Made by a program: the position numbers and the translations under genes. Of a DNA stretch of 64,000 bases, positions 44,600 to 58,170 are shown in pieces (position 1 is the stretch's first letter; every line of letters begins with the position of its first letter). The stretch is from positions 13,768,546 to 13,832,545 of the forward strand of contig JAJEKV010000009.1 of NCBI GenBank assembly GCA_021234155.1, given 5' to 3'. This DNA is from Isoetes taiwanensis (Eukaryota > Streptophyta > Lycopodiopsida > Isoetales > Isoetaceae). A model generated the notes under the pieces. That model saw only the letters and a list, made by a program, of their open reading frames with translations, was not told the DNA's origin and ran no database searches.

Positions 44600-47500
44600 T
44601 TTATTTATTTTATTTATTTTATTTATAGACCACCAGAGCCATACTTGTCTTGTGTCTCTGAGCTCTATTTTATCCCGTTATAAGAAATGGCGTCCTCAAT
44701 GGGGATGCTACAGATAATAAATCATCGAAGAGAAAATCGATCTCAGATAATGATCCAGTCCCGGAAACTAGACCCACTTTACTCCCGCCAATAACAGCCC
44801 GCGTGGTGGAGTGAGGAGAGAAGAACAAACAATAATCCAGATCCTAGTTCACCAAAGCAGTTTGGTGAGAAATTCGGCGGACTGCTCTGGTTGCCGGAGG
44901 CAGTCGCAGGGCGCAAGTTCGAGATGATGGAAGATAATTTTCTTGGCTCTTTCTTGGCTCTCTCTTGCTATTACATTATTAGAAACTAAAGTTGTTTGGT
45001 AGAAAACAAAGGATGCTGAGATCATGGAAAAAATTAGTGGCTATTAATAGCCAAATGGCGATTTTTTAGGGGGTCTAGACAAATTTTGCGGCGAATTTTA
45101 TGAAGTGGGATTTCATTTAAAAAAATAAAAAATAGCCATAGTTAAAACAAGTATTATATTATTTTTTTAGGATTCGCCAAACTATTTTCCCCCTTTTCCT
45201 TGAAGAAAAATGGATTAGCCTTTTTTTATATTACAATATTTATATATTAAATCATTCATAGCCAAACAAAAATGAATTCTTATTATAGACTTTTACACAT
45301 CCCCACCTACCATCATCGGTGATATAGTTTTTCAAACTATAAATTTCTATTACATATACCATATAATATGCATCTTCGAAAGCAAAATGTAAGAGATGGC
45401 CAATATCCCTCTCGATGCCCGAGTCGATTGCGTAATATCTTCCTTCAAGGGTTAGAGATAAGTGCAATTTGATCACCATATCTAGAAGGTGCTTGTTGCA
45501 TTGAATGTAATTCAGACTATGGATGTTATAAACTATGTTGTGAGCTTCTGTTACAAGCTTTTTAATATTATTGTATGTTTCTTGATCATTGATTATTCTT
45601 TGTAATTACAGTACAATGTATCTAAAGCTACAGAATTTAGTTTACATTTTTTGCTTTTTTCCAGTTAGAAAAAATAGCTAAGAGAAAGTTTATAGTACAT
45701 AATTCAAAAGTTTCGCCAAGTCCAAATATATAGAAATGTAATAATAATAATAACTTTAGCCAATTGTATATCATAAAATACTGTAAAATTTTAAAAAATA
45801 GCCAAACCATTTTTTATGAAAAAATATATAGTATGCTTAATTTTTTCCTTGGCTGAGATATATAAACGAGATATCATTTTCTAAATTGCTTGAAGAAACG
45901 ACTAACCTTTTTGACTCCATTGAAAAAACTCTTTATTTCAGTTGTTAATGGCAACCCTATGCTTAGAGACACCCACAGAGACAACCCAATCCTGGAGCAA
46001 TCAGGCATAATAATTTGAGTACATATTGTTTTGTGAATTGTGGTAGTGCCATAATGGTCAATCTAGGTACTCATAGAGTGAACACAAAACGCAACGCTCT
46101 TACCGGAATACTGCTTTACATGTCTATTGACTGTCTTAGAGAACTATGATCTACTATACAAACCTTATTTCTGTCCGTCGCAATAAAAAATATTTATAAC
46201 CTAATGTTTTTCGGGACCAGCCTTTGGTTAAGTAGAAATAATCATAGGGACTTGCCTGATGCCCATCCTACACTTGCGCCTGGCCACGGTGGTGCATTAT
46301 CATCTGCATCATTGCTCATGTTTGACATATGATATATGCGCAATGTCATATTCTATATGCCAACAAAAATATGAAGCCACCTTCCATGCTACAGATATCA
46401 CACCTTCAAGGGAGCTTGCATTGTGATTTTAATAACATTTGTCTGATTGTTTCTGCTATTTTTAATGTTCGATATATTGGTCTATTTTATGCAAATAGCA
46501 GGATCTGTCTTGACAGAAGCATTTGAAATATTTTCTTATCAGTGTAATTTATCTACTCAGAGCATAATTGATATTGGGTTATCATTAGTAGCAGCAACAT
46601 GTGCGAAGCCCTTAAGTAACAGTTCTAATATATGTAATCTTTCTGATCAAGACATTCTCTTTAGTGCAATGCAAGAATATGGTGTCAAGCAAAATCATGT
46701 CACTAGCACCAGTGCGCTGCAAAATTTGCATATTATATGTTTGAGAAAGTTCTTGTGAAATCGTCTTATGGAATAGTTATTGCCATGACAAGAATGTAAA
46801 TCTCAACATAAATGTCTTTTTAGTGCAATGCAAGGACTCGCCTTTGCGAGCTGCATACATGTGTTGTAGATTGCACATTATATGTTTGAGACTCAGCAAT
46901 ACATTTATGGCCACACAAAATACATTCATGTTTCTACATTGAAAACAGTTAAATGTATTTGTTGGAGATCATTTTTATATATGCTGAATGCGAGAACATA
47001 ATGGTTAATTGTCCCTAGAGTTCTTGATTTAATGAATTTACAAAAGCTTTTTTGCTTTTAAAAATCAAAGAGCATATTCCCTATTTTGGCACCGCAGAGC
47101 CGATGTAGAGGGCTCATTTTTTGCCTTGCCAACTTGAAAATACAGCGTTGGCTCATGCTACAACAGTATGCTTGGAATTGACAATATTTGATAGATAGAT
47201 ATTCGATAAATAGATATTTACAAATCTATTATCATTTTCCTTCCAGAAGATCCATTTTGGCATCTATTTTTGTGTGATGCTTTTGAGCTTTTGGGTGGTT
47301 CTTGCATGCCATATAGTTCCGTTGCATCTCTTAATTGTGCTCCTATTTTGCAGCAAAAAATCATTATGATGGTATGACACGCTTTCAAAGGAATGCGGGA
47401 ACAAACGCTTTGAAGTACATGATGCATCTCATGATCTGTTTCTTAAAGAGCAGAGATCCAACATTTTCTTTGCGGTTTGTTTGTTTCTACAAAAAATGGC

Positions 47501-47600
47501 CCCTCTCGATTGCAGATGGGCAGGGCTTGCCATTTCGATCCATGAGATTTGGGTTTATCCAAACGACATCTTTACTCTTACTGATATTTATTTGCCACTT
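44600..47600. other. Spacer, no gene recognised
   Basis: Mostly AT-rich. A TTTA-rich run lies at 44590-44627 and a perfect GGCTATTAATAGCC palindrome near 45041. A GC-richer stretch at 44.75-44.93 kb has no recognisable coding content. Confidence 0.4.
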
Positions 47601-47611
47601 ACCTAACATCT

Positions 47612-48170
47612 AGCATATGAAACTCTATAATGTTTTTTGGCATGGCCACCCAGGTTGAATTCCTTAATGAAGCATATGGCTTCGCATATGAAACTCTACA
47701 TATGTTTTTTGCCATGCCCACCTATGCATTCTTCAATATTGTATAATGTTTGAAAGCCATGTCCATATTAAATGTTTTTTGCCTTTTTCAACCTTTAAAC
47801 GTTTCAAGTTCACAAAAAATTCCCAATAGCAGTCAGACATGTCCACTTGCTACCTCCATAATCTATGTTAATGTACACCTAGAAATGTGGTGTTTTTATT
47901 GATTTATAGAAGTATATCCTGATCATGCTATAGGATATGTGCTCATTGTCATGCATCTATTTGGACATCTCCACTTTCCAGTTCACAAAAAATTTCCACA
48001 ATTTCCACACCTGCCACTTTCTATTTGGACATCTCCACTTTCCAGTTTCTTAGGACCTTTAAACGTTTCCAGTTCACAAAAAATCCCCAATAGTAGTCGG
48101 ACAGTCGGACATCTCCACTTGCTATCTCCACTTGCTCATTGCATGCATCTATTTCGGTGCATGCACGTGA
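47612..48170. repeat. Cluster of modular short tandem repeats
   Basis: CATATGAAACTCTA-ATGTTTTTTG-CATG-CCACC occurs twice (47612 and 47685). GTTCACAAAAAATTCCCAATAG-type units occur near 47809, 47980 and 48071. GGACATCTCCACTT recurs near 47961, 48028 and 48108. It looks like a decayed minisatellite. Confidence 0.6.
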
Positions 48171-49355
48171 AAAAACACTCGATATCTTCCAACAGTGGGT
48201 ATCCTCAACACCCGATAACTTTTGAGCCGAGTATCTTATACACAAGGTGGCCTTTGCACCGAGTCAAACAAAAGAAATGTTCACGGCGGCCAAGGCCACA
48301 GCGATAAATTTCTTGTGTATATAATGAATAGCCATAAAAATGATTTTGAGCAAATGTATATAGGTGTTAGATGACGTGGCCATAAACTAATTTGATCAAA
48401 TGTATGTAAATATATATAATTGTGCTACAATGATGCCCGAGAATATTCTTGTCACCGGAGCATCGATCCGAGCCGTTGAGTTTGCAAGGTGTGGATTTTG
48501 GGTGGAAAGCTTTAAAGCAAGTGTGCGATTCTTCAGAAAGATTTGCTTTGAAGCAAAGGATGCGAGAATTCTATTGCCGGATTGCACCAGGAAGAGTGTC
48601 ATCGTCGAATTTGGGCAAGGTTGTTGGTTCCTACATTAACTCTAGTTGCTTCTCGTTGTCCCACCATCAAGAATTTGCAAGGACCTCATGCTTCAGAAAA
48701 AAAATGTGGGATCGTTGATTCTCGACTGCATGTCCGTCCAAAATCTAGTCAGATTATGCGCCGTTTAATATGGCCAGGAGCTTAGAAGAAGGCAAGCCGC
48801 CATATGGTTTTTTTCATTATGCTTTCGGCTATTGGCTATGGTGGCAACAAGGAAACATGAAATTTCTAAACTAAACCTAAAGTGATGGTAGTATGTTTTT
48901 TTCCTAACCCTATTTTTTTCTCTCCAACGGGTCCTATTAGGATGGGTTGGATGTGCTCTTCTTTTATGTGATGGTTTGAAATGCTACATCAGCTCCCTCT
49001 CTGCGTGGTTTACTTTTGTTACATCTGCTATCTTTTCAAGTTCATGCTTCTATGCCCTGCTTTCAATTCGACCCTAGAGACCTGAACTAGATCCGATACT
49101 ATTCCTCTGTCCATTCTCAGTCTTCAGAACGCTTGCTAGAAATCGCTTTCCATCATGGAGAATTTAAAGGAAAGAGACAAGGATTTCTCGATTTTGATGG
49201 GTTCTTTCAAGGCATTTGTATTTGATCTTCAAAGTTCTGTTGTAAGCCTGGAACAATTTTTTTTTTATGTTGTCAAGCAGTTTATTTTCAGAAACTGAGA
49301 TTAAGGACCCTTTGATTGTGGACGACCCAAAAAAAGATATGTGAGAATGCCCGAA

Positions 49356-49677
49356 GGGTGAAAGCATGCTAGGGTGTACCATCTAAAGTTCTTTTTAGGG
49401 AGTGCAAAACTACCCAGAAAAGTACCCAGCACTGGGTACTGGGAACTTGCATAAATGCCTCAATAAACAATAAGTTTGAGAGTTGATTCATTCCATTTAA
49501 TCTCTAATAGTATTGTGATCCTCTAATACTATAGATTAACATGTTATTGACTTTCAATTCAAAATTTTTGAATCGATTTTAATGGAAAGAAAAAACAGAA
49601 AGTACCAGTTTTAAAAGTACCCAGTGTAGGTACTTTTGAGGGTTCCAAAAGTGGTACACCGTAGCATGCTTTCGCCC
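49356..49677. mobile_element. MITE-like element, 322 bp
   Basis: The termini are inverted repeats: GGGTGAAAGCATGCTAGG-GTGTACCA on the left and the complement of GGGCGAAAGCATGCTACG-GTGTACCA on the right. Both ends are flanked by CGAA (49352-49355 and 49678-49681), a likely 4-bp target duplication. The interior contains several AAGTACCCAG/CTGGGTACT inverted segments and no ORF. The superfamily is not clear. Confidence 0.75.
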
Positions 49678-51045
49678 CGAAATACTGTTGTTAGACATTC
49701 TCTTAAGAGAAAGCTTTAACCAATAAAGCATGGGGCGTTAAGCCTGTTGGCAGAAAAAATGCAGGTATTGAGAATGAAACAAGTGGAATTGCAGTGGAAA
49801 GAAATGGAATGAGAAGCAAATTGGTTCGAGCTTTTTGTTATATGTTGGGCCAAGCACAATTGTAAGAGCTAGAATATCGGATTGAGTTCACCTACTTTGG
49901 CACACAATGATAAAAGGTGCCTTACTCCACTCCGACATTGATCTGTTTTGAGACCAGACGGTGTGTTTTGTGCTTCTATTGTGTAGGTATACTCTGTTGA
50001 AATCCTTTCTTAACCGGTTTCTGCATTTCGCTTCTGGAATATTTATCTTTGCTTTCAGATAGATGCATAAGTATGAGCCTATTATGCTACATAGGACTTT
50101 TTCCACATGCATACAACTTATAAAACTTCCTCCGCACACAAATACGTGATCCTATACAAAACACAGTTGTTTAGATTGTACATTTATAATGACATGCCCC
50201 ATTTTTATGTTTATAAAATATGTAGCATGTGGTCGTAGGAGGTTTTACTCATTCTTTTCCTCTCTGATTTGGCATTTTTTCTGTAGTGATTCTGAAGTAG
50301 AGAGATCTGCTTTGAGTTGGAAGTCAAATTTTCTCTGCCGCCAGCATTCTAGCGTATTATAGTGCTCTTTTTGGAGATGTGCAATAGTTGAATTTCTGCA
50401 GATGCCTTGGTTGGGAAAATTCTACTTGTGGGGAATCAGCTAAAATATGCTTCTCCCGATGCAAAGGCCCCATAACTTATGGAGCAAGGTAACTAATTCT
50501 AAATTTCTCTTTATGTTAAAAGTACTTGTGATCTCTTAGATCTTTGGCTTATGAATGCACTAGTTAACAGAGTGTTTTTTAGTGGCCCCAGTGGCCAGTT
50601 GGCCACACATTCACATATTTTGTAAAATAGTCGGCCACACCAAAGTAGGATGCATTTCCACCTTGGCCAAAGGGTGATGGCCAGTTCGAAATACCAACTT
50701 ATTAAATTCACTTCATAAGTGGCCAATTTGATATTTTTTATAATTCTACTACTAGAATTATGGCCGGGCCCTATATTGGCCAAGTGTAGGGACATAATTT
50801 CGCCACTTGTAGGGGGTTAAGATCTTTTTGAGTTTAGCCATAAAATTCCAAAGGCATTTCTAATAATATAGTATTTTATCAACTAAGGTTAGTTTCCATT
50901 TACTAAGTACCTGCAATATGGTTTTTGATGAGATCCATCCTACCAAATCCATGTATGCTTCTGCCTACATTTTGCATGTTTAATACAAATCTTATAGTAA
51001 TCTTAATTGGAGAAGCATAGTAACATGTATATGTTTGTGAACTAC

Positions 51046-51737
51046 ATAGAATAGAATAGAATAGAATAGAATAGAATAGAATAGAATAAAATATTTTTTT
51101 TATCGTCCATGGAGACCAATTGGTCTATGGGACCCAATCAGGAGGCGCAGCAAGTGTATTACTGTCCGGGTTAAAATCCCTTCCCCTGCCCCAAAGGGTT
51201 GGTTGGTGGAAAAACCGTGACAAAATAAGTTTGTTGTCAGATTGCACAAATACCAATACAAATATATATACATCATGGGGGAGATATATATGTACACGTA
51301 TCAGGTAAGTGCCCGAGGACCGAACTAATCTCGGCAATCCATGATCTCTTAAAGGTATGATTCCAACCTTCGTATCGAGCTCGTAGTGAGCAGCTCATGC
51401 AAGGGCTGGCCAGGGCAGACCAGGTCGACATAGCATATCCGAATACCATCATATGCCGGACAACTCTGAAGGGTATGGCATTCGTTTTCCACCGCTCCAA
51501 CCTAGCAGGTTGGCAAAACCTCTCCTGACGCGGCTTCCCAATCCATCTCCCCGTCTCAATCCAGAGATGGTGTGCACCTGTGCGGATAGAGGCAATGGAT
51601 CTGCGCTTTTTCATGGGTAGATGAGTGCGCAGATAGCATTGCAGGCCCCGCCCCAACATGGGATTTATGTGGCATTGATAATGTGCTGTCTTGACCTGTT
51701 CAAGGGGTATAAAAACTAGAGATCGTCTTAATGTACC
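51046..51737 (-). mobile_element. LINE-B 3' part with (ATTCT)n tail
   Basis: Minus-strand ORF pieces (51659-51273) with SIASIRTGAHHLWIETGRW match IASIQD-ARHLRIETWRW of the copy at 62.2 kb. The 3' end GGTCTCCATGGACGATAAA and a pentanucleotide tail (51088-51046) follow. The upstream side is cut at 51737 by the L1 target duplication. Confidence 0.65.
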
Positions 51738-51754
51738 ATCTTTATATGTTAGAT

Positions 51755-53128
51755 CACAGCAGATGCCATATACACATGAGTGTTGCTGAGAACCTGCTTA
51801 GCAACTACTATCCGCCCTGCCAGAGAAAGCTTAGCTGTATTCCACCAAAAAAGATGCTTACGCAGGCCTTCCACTATAACATCCCATGCATCTGAAGTAG
51901 AGATGTGTATATCTACAGGAATGCCCAAGAGTTTAGTGGTCTTCCCTTGAGGAAGCACTTTCCACGGATACTCGTAAACACAGGGAGGAACATCCAAAGT
52001 CCATAAAGCAGAGCACTTTAACCACCCAACAAGGACCCCTGATGCCAGGAAGAAAGAGTCCAGCAAAAGCTTAGCGTTCTAAAGATTATCATTCTCAGCC
52101 ACTAGAAAGAGAAATGTATCATCGGCATACTGATTACACACTTCTTGAGAACCATCCTCCATAGTCAATCCTTGAATTATGCCATCTTGAGTAGCCGAAG
52201 AGAATAGCTGGGACAATACCTCTGCCACAATAGTGAACAATAACGGGGCATCCTTGTCAAACTCCTCTAGCAACAGGAAACATAGCCGACGGTTCTCCCT
52301 GAAAAAGCACAATAGATCGAGCAGAAAGATGGAGCTTCGTAACATCTCTGGTAAACAACTCTCCAAATCCCAATGTCAGAAGGTTTGTAGGAAATTCCAA
52401 TCTATACTGTCATAGGCTTTAGAAAAATCCAATTTGAGATATACAATGTGCTGACCCTTAAGACGCGCCCAATACATCCCCTTATAAGTTGCGGCCACAT
52501 TATCAAGAATACAGTGCTTAGGTAAAAATCTAGATAGACTCTGCCAAGATATCCCTCACTTTCTCTGCCAAGGCCTTAGCAAAGACCTTGTACACCGTAG
52601 ATAGCAAAGTTATAGGGCGCCAATCCGAGATAGTTTTAGGCTCTTTGCACTTAGGAATAAGGGAAATGCAACCGGTGTTGATGATCTTATCCAAGGTCCT
52701 GAACCGACGAAACTCAGAGACATTGAAGACGTCATCACCAAGCCAATTCCAATAAGCTTGGAAAAACTCTGCAGGAAAACCATCCAAGCCTGGCTTTAAA
52801 GAGTATACATCAGAATGCAAATCATCGACAGTAATAGTTGATTCCAACTGAACACGCTGCTGTGAGGAAATAATAGGATGGATCTTAGATAAAACTTCCT
52901 CCTGCATGTCCTCTTAGAAGGGCAGAGACTGATCAACAAAAAAAGCAAAAAATGATCAAAAAGAAACTGCTTCAACTGTGCAGCATCAAAAATTTCAGCG
53001 CCATCAGGTAGAAGTAGCGAAAATATGGAGCTTGACATGCGTGTTCTCCTTCTTGCTCTAAAGAAGAAGTGAGAGCACCTATCTCTCAATTTAAACCAAT
53101 CCAAACCGGCATTAACGCGAGCTTGAGT
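51755..53128 (-). pseudogene. L1 reverse transcriptase (inverted segment, 3' half)
   Basis: In minus order it contains LKPGLDGFPAEFFQAYW, LIPKCKEPKTISDWRPI, YLKLDFSKAYDSIDW (motif A), APLLFTIVAEVLSQLF (motif B side), NQYADDTFLFL (catalytic YADD) and LGIPVDIH then TAKLSLAGRIVVAKQVLS (thumb). This is the plant L1 RT order. Frame changes lie near 52.5 and 52.07 kb. The coding sequence runs exactly to 51755, where the target duplication begins. Non-functional. Confidence 0.85.
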
Positions 53129-53823
53129 TGTTGGAAATGTGTGATTAAGGTCATTGCATAATTGATGTAAATATTAAGACTTGAGCAGTGTTATTTGGCT
53201 ATTGGTTGTGCAGGGGAAATCATAGCATATATTATAGTGAGAAGACATAAATTGTGGAAGTACTATGTTGATCCATGCATATCTATATTTGGTTGAAATG
53301 TTGATCCATGTTGATACATGGTTAAAGGTTGTTGACCTACATATCTTATAGTTATGGTAAAGGGCCAAGTTAATGGTTAAGAACATTAACTTATAAAGGC
53401 CAAGACCATTGCAGTTTAAAGGCAGTTATTTATAAAATGTAAATTTCAGATAAGATCAAATATCAGGCGGCAAAAGGGTGGCAAATTTAGAAGATAGCAA
53501 AACGGCCGGATTGACTGCCTAAACCGTCGAACGAACCTGTTAAAAGATGAAATCATCCCTGTAAATATATACACAGATATTTTGAGCATTTTGATCGACC
53601 TCTTAAGGAGGAATCGAAGAAGTTCGAGATAATTGCATTGCTACAGTAAATGAGACCATTGCTACAGTATTATATTTGATCTCATTGTACAGTGCCAACC
53701 TAGATTATTCTCAAAGGTTTTAAGTCATTGTTAAAGTTTTAATATGCAATGCAAGTTATGATATCTAAGTTGTGCTAGTTCATTTGTTGTTTTGAGAAGG
53801 ATTGATCCTATAAAATTCTAATA
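53129..53823 (+). repeat. Copia 5' LTR
   Basis: 695 bp, TGTTGGAAAT to TTCTAATA, direct repeat of 58171-58867. The 3' LTR has a few extra bases (for example AATTCGTTCGAAG instead of AATCGAAG) and lacks a 7-bp ATTGTAC piece. Confidence 0.95.
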
Positions 53824-53825
53824 TC

Positions 53826-53837
53826 TAGTACCAGAGC
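53826..53837 (+). promoter_or_regulatory. Copia primer binding site
   Basis: TAGTACCAGAGC starts two bases after the 5' LTR. It differs at two positions from TGGTATCAGAGC, the usual plant complement of the initiator tRNA-Met 3' end. Confidence 0.8.
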
Positions 53838-53879
53838 TTGGTTGTGGTTGTCAGAGTGTCTAGCCGATTTGGATCAAGC

Positions 53880-56800
53880 ATGTTGAGCAGTGTTGACGTG
53901 TACAATGGAGGTCCAGGCTTTCAAGTCTGGAAGGATGCCATTTCATATTCTAGAGGTTGAAGACCTCTGGGATTTGGTGGATCCTGGAAATGTGTCACTG
54001 ACAAACACTATTGTCAGGACAAATACAAGGGCTGACTCTGAAGGTTTTTCTGTAAATCCTGAAAATGCAGGTGGTGAAAATGCAGGTGGCAATGCTGGAG
54101 AAGTAAACTCTAGAGAATCTGTTGGAGGACCAACAAGTGGAAAAGCTGGAAGAACTGAGTATGCAAGGATTAAAGAAGCTCAAGGGATAATCACCTCAAA
54201 GGTAAGTCCCACTATAAGGTTGAAGTTAAGGAATAAATCACCAAAAGAAATGTGGATTTATTTGCTTAAACATTTTGAGGACAAAACGTCTTCTCAAATT
54301 GACTTATTGGATAAAGAACTTAGAAATCTAAAAATACAAGAAGATGAAGATATTTCTGAGTTCTTTAATAGATTTGATAACATTGTGGCTGATTTGGGAG
54401 GAGCAGGAGTAGACCTAACTGAAAGTATCAGGTTTTGACCATTGCTAGAGCAGTAGTTGACAATGAACAATTAGCTTTATTCATTAGAAATATAGCTAAA
54501 ACTAGGGATGAAGCAGAAAGTATCTTGAGGACAGAATTTGAACAGAAAAAAATTGTAAAAGGGCAGGAAGAATCTGCTGAGATTTTATATACTGGACAAA
54601 AGGGAAAAGTTGGAAGTGATAAAAAGATTTGCTACTATTGTCATGAGCATGGTCACTTCAAAAGCCATTGTCCTAAGCTTAAAAAGGAGTTTAACTGTTA
54701 TACATGTGGGGGGAGAGGACATGTAGCTGCCAAATGTCCAACACCTAAGGATTCAGAAAGGGGAAAAGGCAATACCAGCAGGGATGGAAGAGGATATGGC
54801 AGGGGGGGAGGAGGAAAAGGACCTGAAAAAGCTTTTATCACAAAAGAACATGAGGAGGAAGACAAGAACAATGATGAAGATGAGGTAAAACATGAACTTG
54901 CTGTTCTTGATCAACAAATACATGCTAACAAATCTTGTGATCCCTTTGTAGTTGATAGTGGAGCTGAGAGATCAGTAGTCCAAACTACTGATCTACTCAA
55001 GAAGGTGTCAAAGATTCATGCCAAAAAAATTCAAGTTGGAAATGGAGCTCTACAATCTATTGAAGCAAGAGGATTATTGCAGTTAATTGACTTGGAAGGA
55101 AATGTAGTAGACATTGAAAATGTTCTTTGTGTTCCCAGCATTATCAAAATTTTAATTTCAGTCAGTCAATTAATTGATTTAGGTTATAGAGTCAACTTTG
55201 ACTCTCAAGCTTGTAATATTTACATGGGAAATGAAAAAAAAATTTGAGGCCATTCGTGTTGGAAATTTATTTCAGTTGAAAAATCTGGAAGTAAATGGAG
55301 TAACTATTTCAGATTTTGCTCTTTGGCACAACAGGCTTGCCCATACTCATCACAGTAATCTAAAATTCCTAGCTAACAAAGGATGGATAAATTGCAACAA
55401 TATAGATCCAGAAAAACATTCATGTGAAGGTTGCATGCTTGGGAAGATTAACAGGTTACCATTCTCAAAATCAAAGGCAAGAGCTCAAAAGGTTTTGGAG
55501 CTGGTTCATACAGATTTATGTGGCCCTTTGCACATAAGGGGAAGAACTCAAAAAAGGTATTTTATCTCTTTTATAGATGATTACTCAAGAAAATGCAAAT
55601 GCTTTTGTCTTGAAAGGAAATCACAAGCTTTGAATGCTTTTAAACAATATGTGCATGAAATGGAAAGAGAAACTGGTAAGAAATTGAAATGCATTCGATC
55701 TGATAGAGGAGGTGAATATTTATCCACAAAATTCAAGCATTTTTGCATTGCTAATGGTATAAGGAGACAGTTGACATGCAGATACAGCCCACAGCAGAAT
55801 GGTGTAGCTGAAAGAAAAAATAGAACCATTATGGATGCTGTGAGATCTATGATCAAGAACAGTGGATTACCAAACTACCTCTGAGAAGAAGCTCTCAAAA
55901 CAGCAATTTTGATCCAAAACAAACTTCCTGCTTCAAGCACTAAAGGTAATATTCCTGAATTATTGTGGTCCAAAAATAAAACAAGTTTGAACCATGATAG
56001 ATTTAAAGTCTATGGTTGCCTTGCATATGTTCATGTACCCTCTGAATTGAGGAAGAAACTTGATGATAAAGCTGAAATAGGCTTTCTTGTGGGCTATGAT
56101 GAAGAGAGTAAGGGATATAGGATCTTTATTCCAAACAGCAAAGCCATAGTTGTGAGCAGAGATGTTGTGTTCGAGGAGAATATCTTGTACAAAGATAGAA
56201 ATAAAGAAATAGGAGTTAAACAAGCAACTGTGGATCAAAAAGACAGCAAGAACATAGCTGCTGACTTGGATTCTGACAGTGAATCGGAAATTGCTGACAG
56301 CAAAATGACAATTCCAGAAGGAAGAAGTAATATGATTGAGAAAGATGCAGAAGGGAATCTCACTGAGAACAATGCAGTAACAAAGAAAAGGAAAAGCCAA
56401 GCTGAAAAACTTCGAGAAGAAGCCAGATTGGAAAATGATCAATATGGCAGAAATGAACATGGCAGAAGCAGAAGGATTGAAAATTTGACACAGGATTTTG
56501 AGCAAATTATGGTGTTAATTGAGGATGAAGAGGTACCTAAAACACTTGAAGAAGCATTGGATAGCATAGACAAGACAAAATGGGAAGAAGCCATGAAGGA
56601 GGAACTAACCTCATTTGAGGAGACTCAAACTTATGACCTAGTGGAAAATCCTGGAGATAGAAATATTATAGGCAGTAAATGGATATACAAGATAAAAATT
56701 AACGCAGATGGTAGCAAGAGGTATAAAGCACGGTTGGTAGCTCAAGGATATACACAGAAAAAGGGAAAGGATTATCAGGAAACATTTTCTCCAATTGTTA

Positions 56801-58081
56801 AGCTCACAAGCATAAGATTGTTGTTAGCTATGGCAAATGCTTTGGATCTCAATCTTCACCATATGGATGTCAAAACTGCCTTTCTAAATGCTAAGTTAGA
56901 TGAAAATATATTTATGAAATAACCACCAGGTTTTGTAAAAGGAGAAGATCAAGTATGGCAGCTAAATAGGGCTGTATATGGCCTAAAGCAAGCTCCAAGG
57001 GAATGGTACCAGTGTATAAATAATTTTCTAAAAGATCAAGGCTTTGAGAAACTCCAAAATGATAGGAACTTATATAGGTTCAAAGTCAATGAAGATTTTT
57101 GTATAATTGCCTTATATGTTGATGATTGCATCATGATGGCAAACAGTACAAAGGTTTTGGATATTTGCAAAAACATTCTGAAAGCAAGGTTTCAAATGTC
57201 AGATTTGAGAGAACTTCAACAATTCTTAGGGATTGAGGTGATCAGAGATCGAGAAAAGAAGATTCTCAAACTAAAGCAAAGCAGACACATTGACAATATG
57301 TTGAACATGTTTAATATGATGGATGCTTATCCAGTAAAAACTCCAGTGATACCAGGCCATCAACTTACTGCAGACAAAGACATGACAGAACAGGAGCTAA
57401 AAGAAATGGAGGAAAAACCTTTTAGAGCCCTAATTGGTTGCTTATTATATGTGGCAAATAATAACAGACCTGACATAGCCTATATTGTTAATATCTTGAG
57501 CAGAAGGAATAATAATCCAAGCAGGGAACACTGGTTAGCAGCCAAAAGAGTCCTAAGATATTTGAAAGGCACCAAGGAGCATGGGATAACATTCAACTCA
57601 ACAAAACTTGACTTGTGTGCATACAGTGATGCAGATTGGGGAGGGGATTTGAGCACAAGAAAATCCACATCAGGGTATATAGTTTTCTTGGCAGGTGGAG
57701 CAATTACATGGAGAAGCAAAAAGCAAAAAGCAAAAAGCTATAGCAATGTCTTCAGCTGAAGCTGAATATGCAGCTTCTTCACTTGTTGCAAAGGAAATCA
57801 CATGGTTGAGAAGGCTGTTGGAAGAGCTAAACTGCAAACAAAATGATCCAACACCAATTCTAACTGATAGTCAAAGCTGCATAGCAATAGTTAAAAATCC
57901 AGTAGACCATGAAAGGACAAAGCACATTGAGTTGAATATTCATTTTATCAGGGATATGGCGTCAAAGAAATACATTCAAATGACATATGTAAGTACAGAA
58001 GAACAGGTTGCAGACATATTTACCAAAGGGTTGCCAGAAGGAAAGTTTTTGCAGTTCAGAAATGATCTCAGAGTTCTATAA
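53880..58081 (+). pseudogene. Copia gag-pol polyprotein gene, disabled
   Basis: Gag starts at the ATG at 53880 (LSSVDVYNGG). It shifts frame near 53.94 kb into LEVEDLWDLVDPG and ends with two zinc knuckles (CYYCHEHGHFKSHC, CYTCGGRGHVAAKC). Protease: VVDSGAERSV. Integrase: WHNRLAHTHHSN-x-CEGC, HTDLCGP, SDRGGEY and NGVAERKN. RT: WIYKIKINADGSKRYKARLV, VYGLKQAPREWY, LYVDDCI. RNase H: AYSDADWGGD, SSAEAEYAA, LTDSQSCI. Lesions: frameshifts near 53.94, 54.43, 55.24 (in an A9 run) and 57.73 kb (in repeated GCAAAAA units), TGA at 55882 and TAA at 56920 where Gln or similar is expected. Catalytic residues remain, so it died recently. Confidence 0.93.
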
Positions 58082-58160
58082 TATTGCAGTTCAGAAATGA
58101 TCTCAGAATTTTATAATACAGCAGTTTAGAAATGATCTTAGAGTTTCATAATTATGCAAT

Positions 58161-58170
58161 GAAGGAGGAA
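58161..58170 (+). other. Copia polypurine tract
   Basis: GAAGGAGGAA lies directly before the 3' LTR start TGTTGG. This is the usual primer site for plus-strand DNA synthesis. Confidence 0.85.

Noticed and set aside
50570-50820. Repeated GGCCA/TGGCC words suggesting a second MITE.
   Set aside because: No matching terminal inverted repeats or flanking duplication could be defined.
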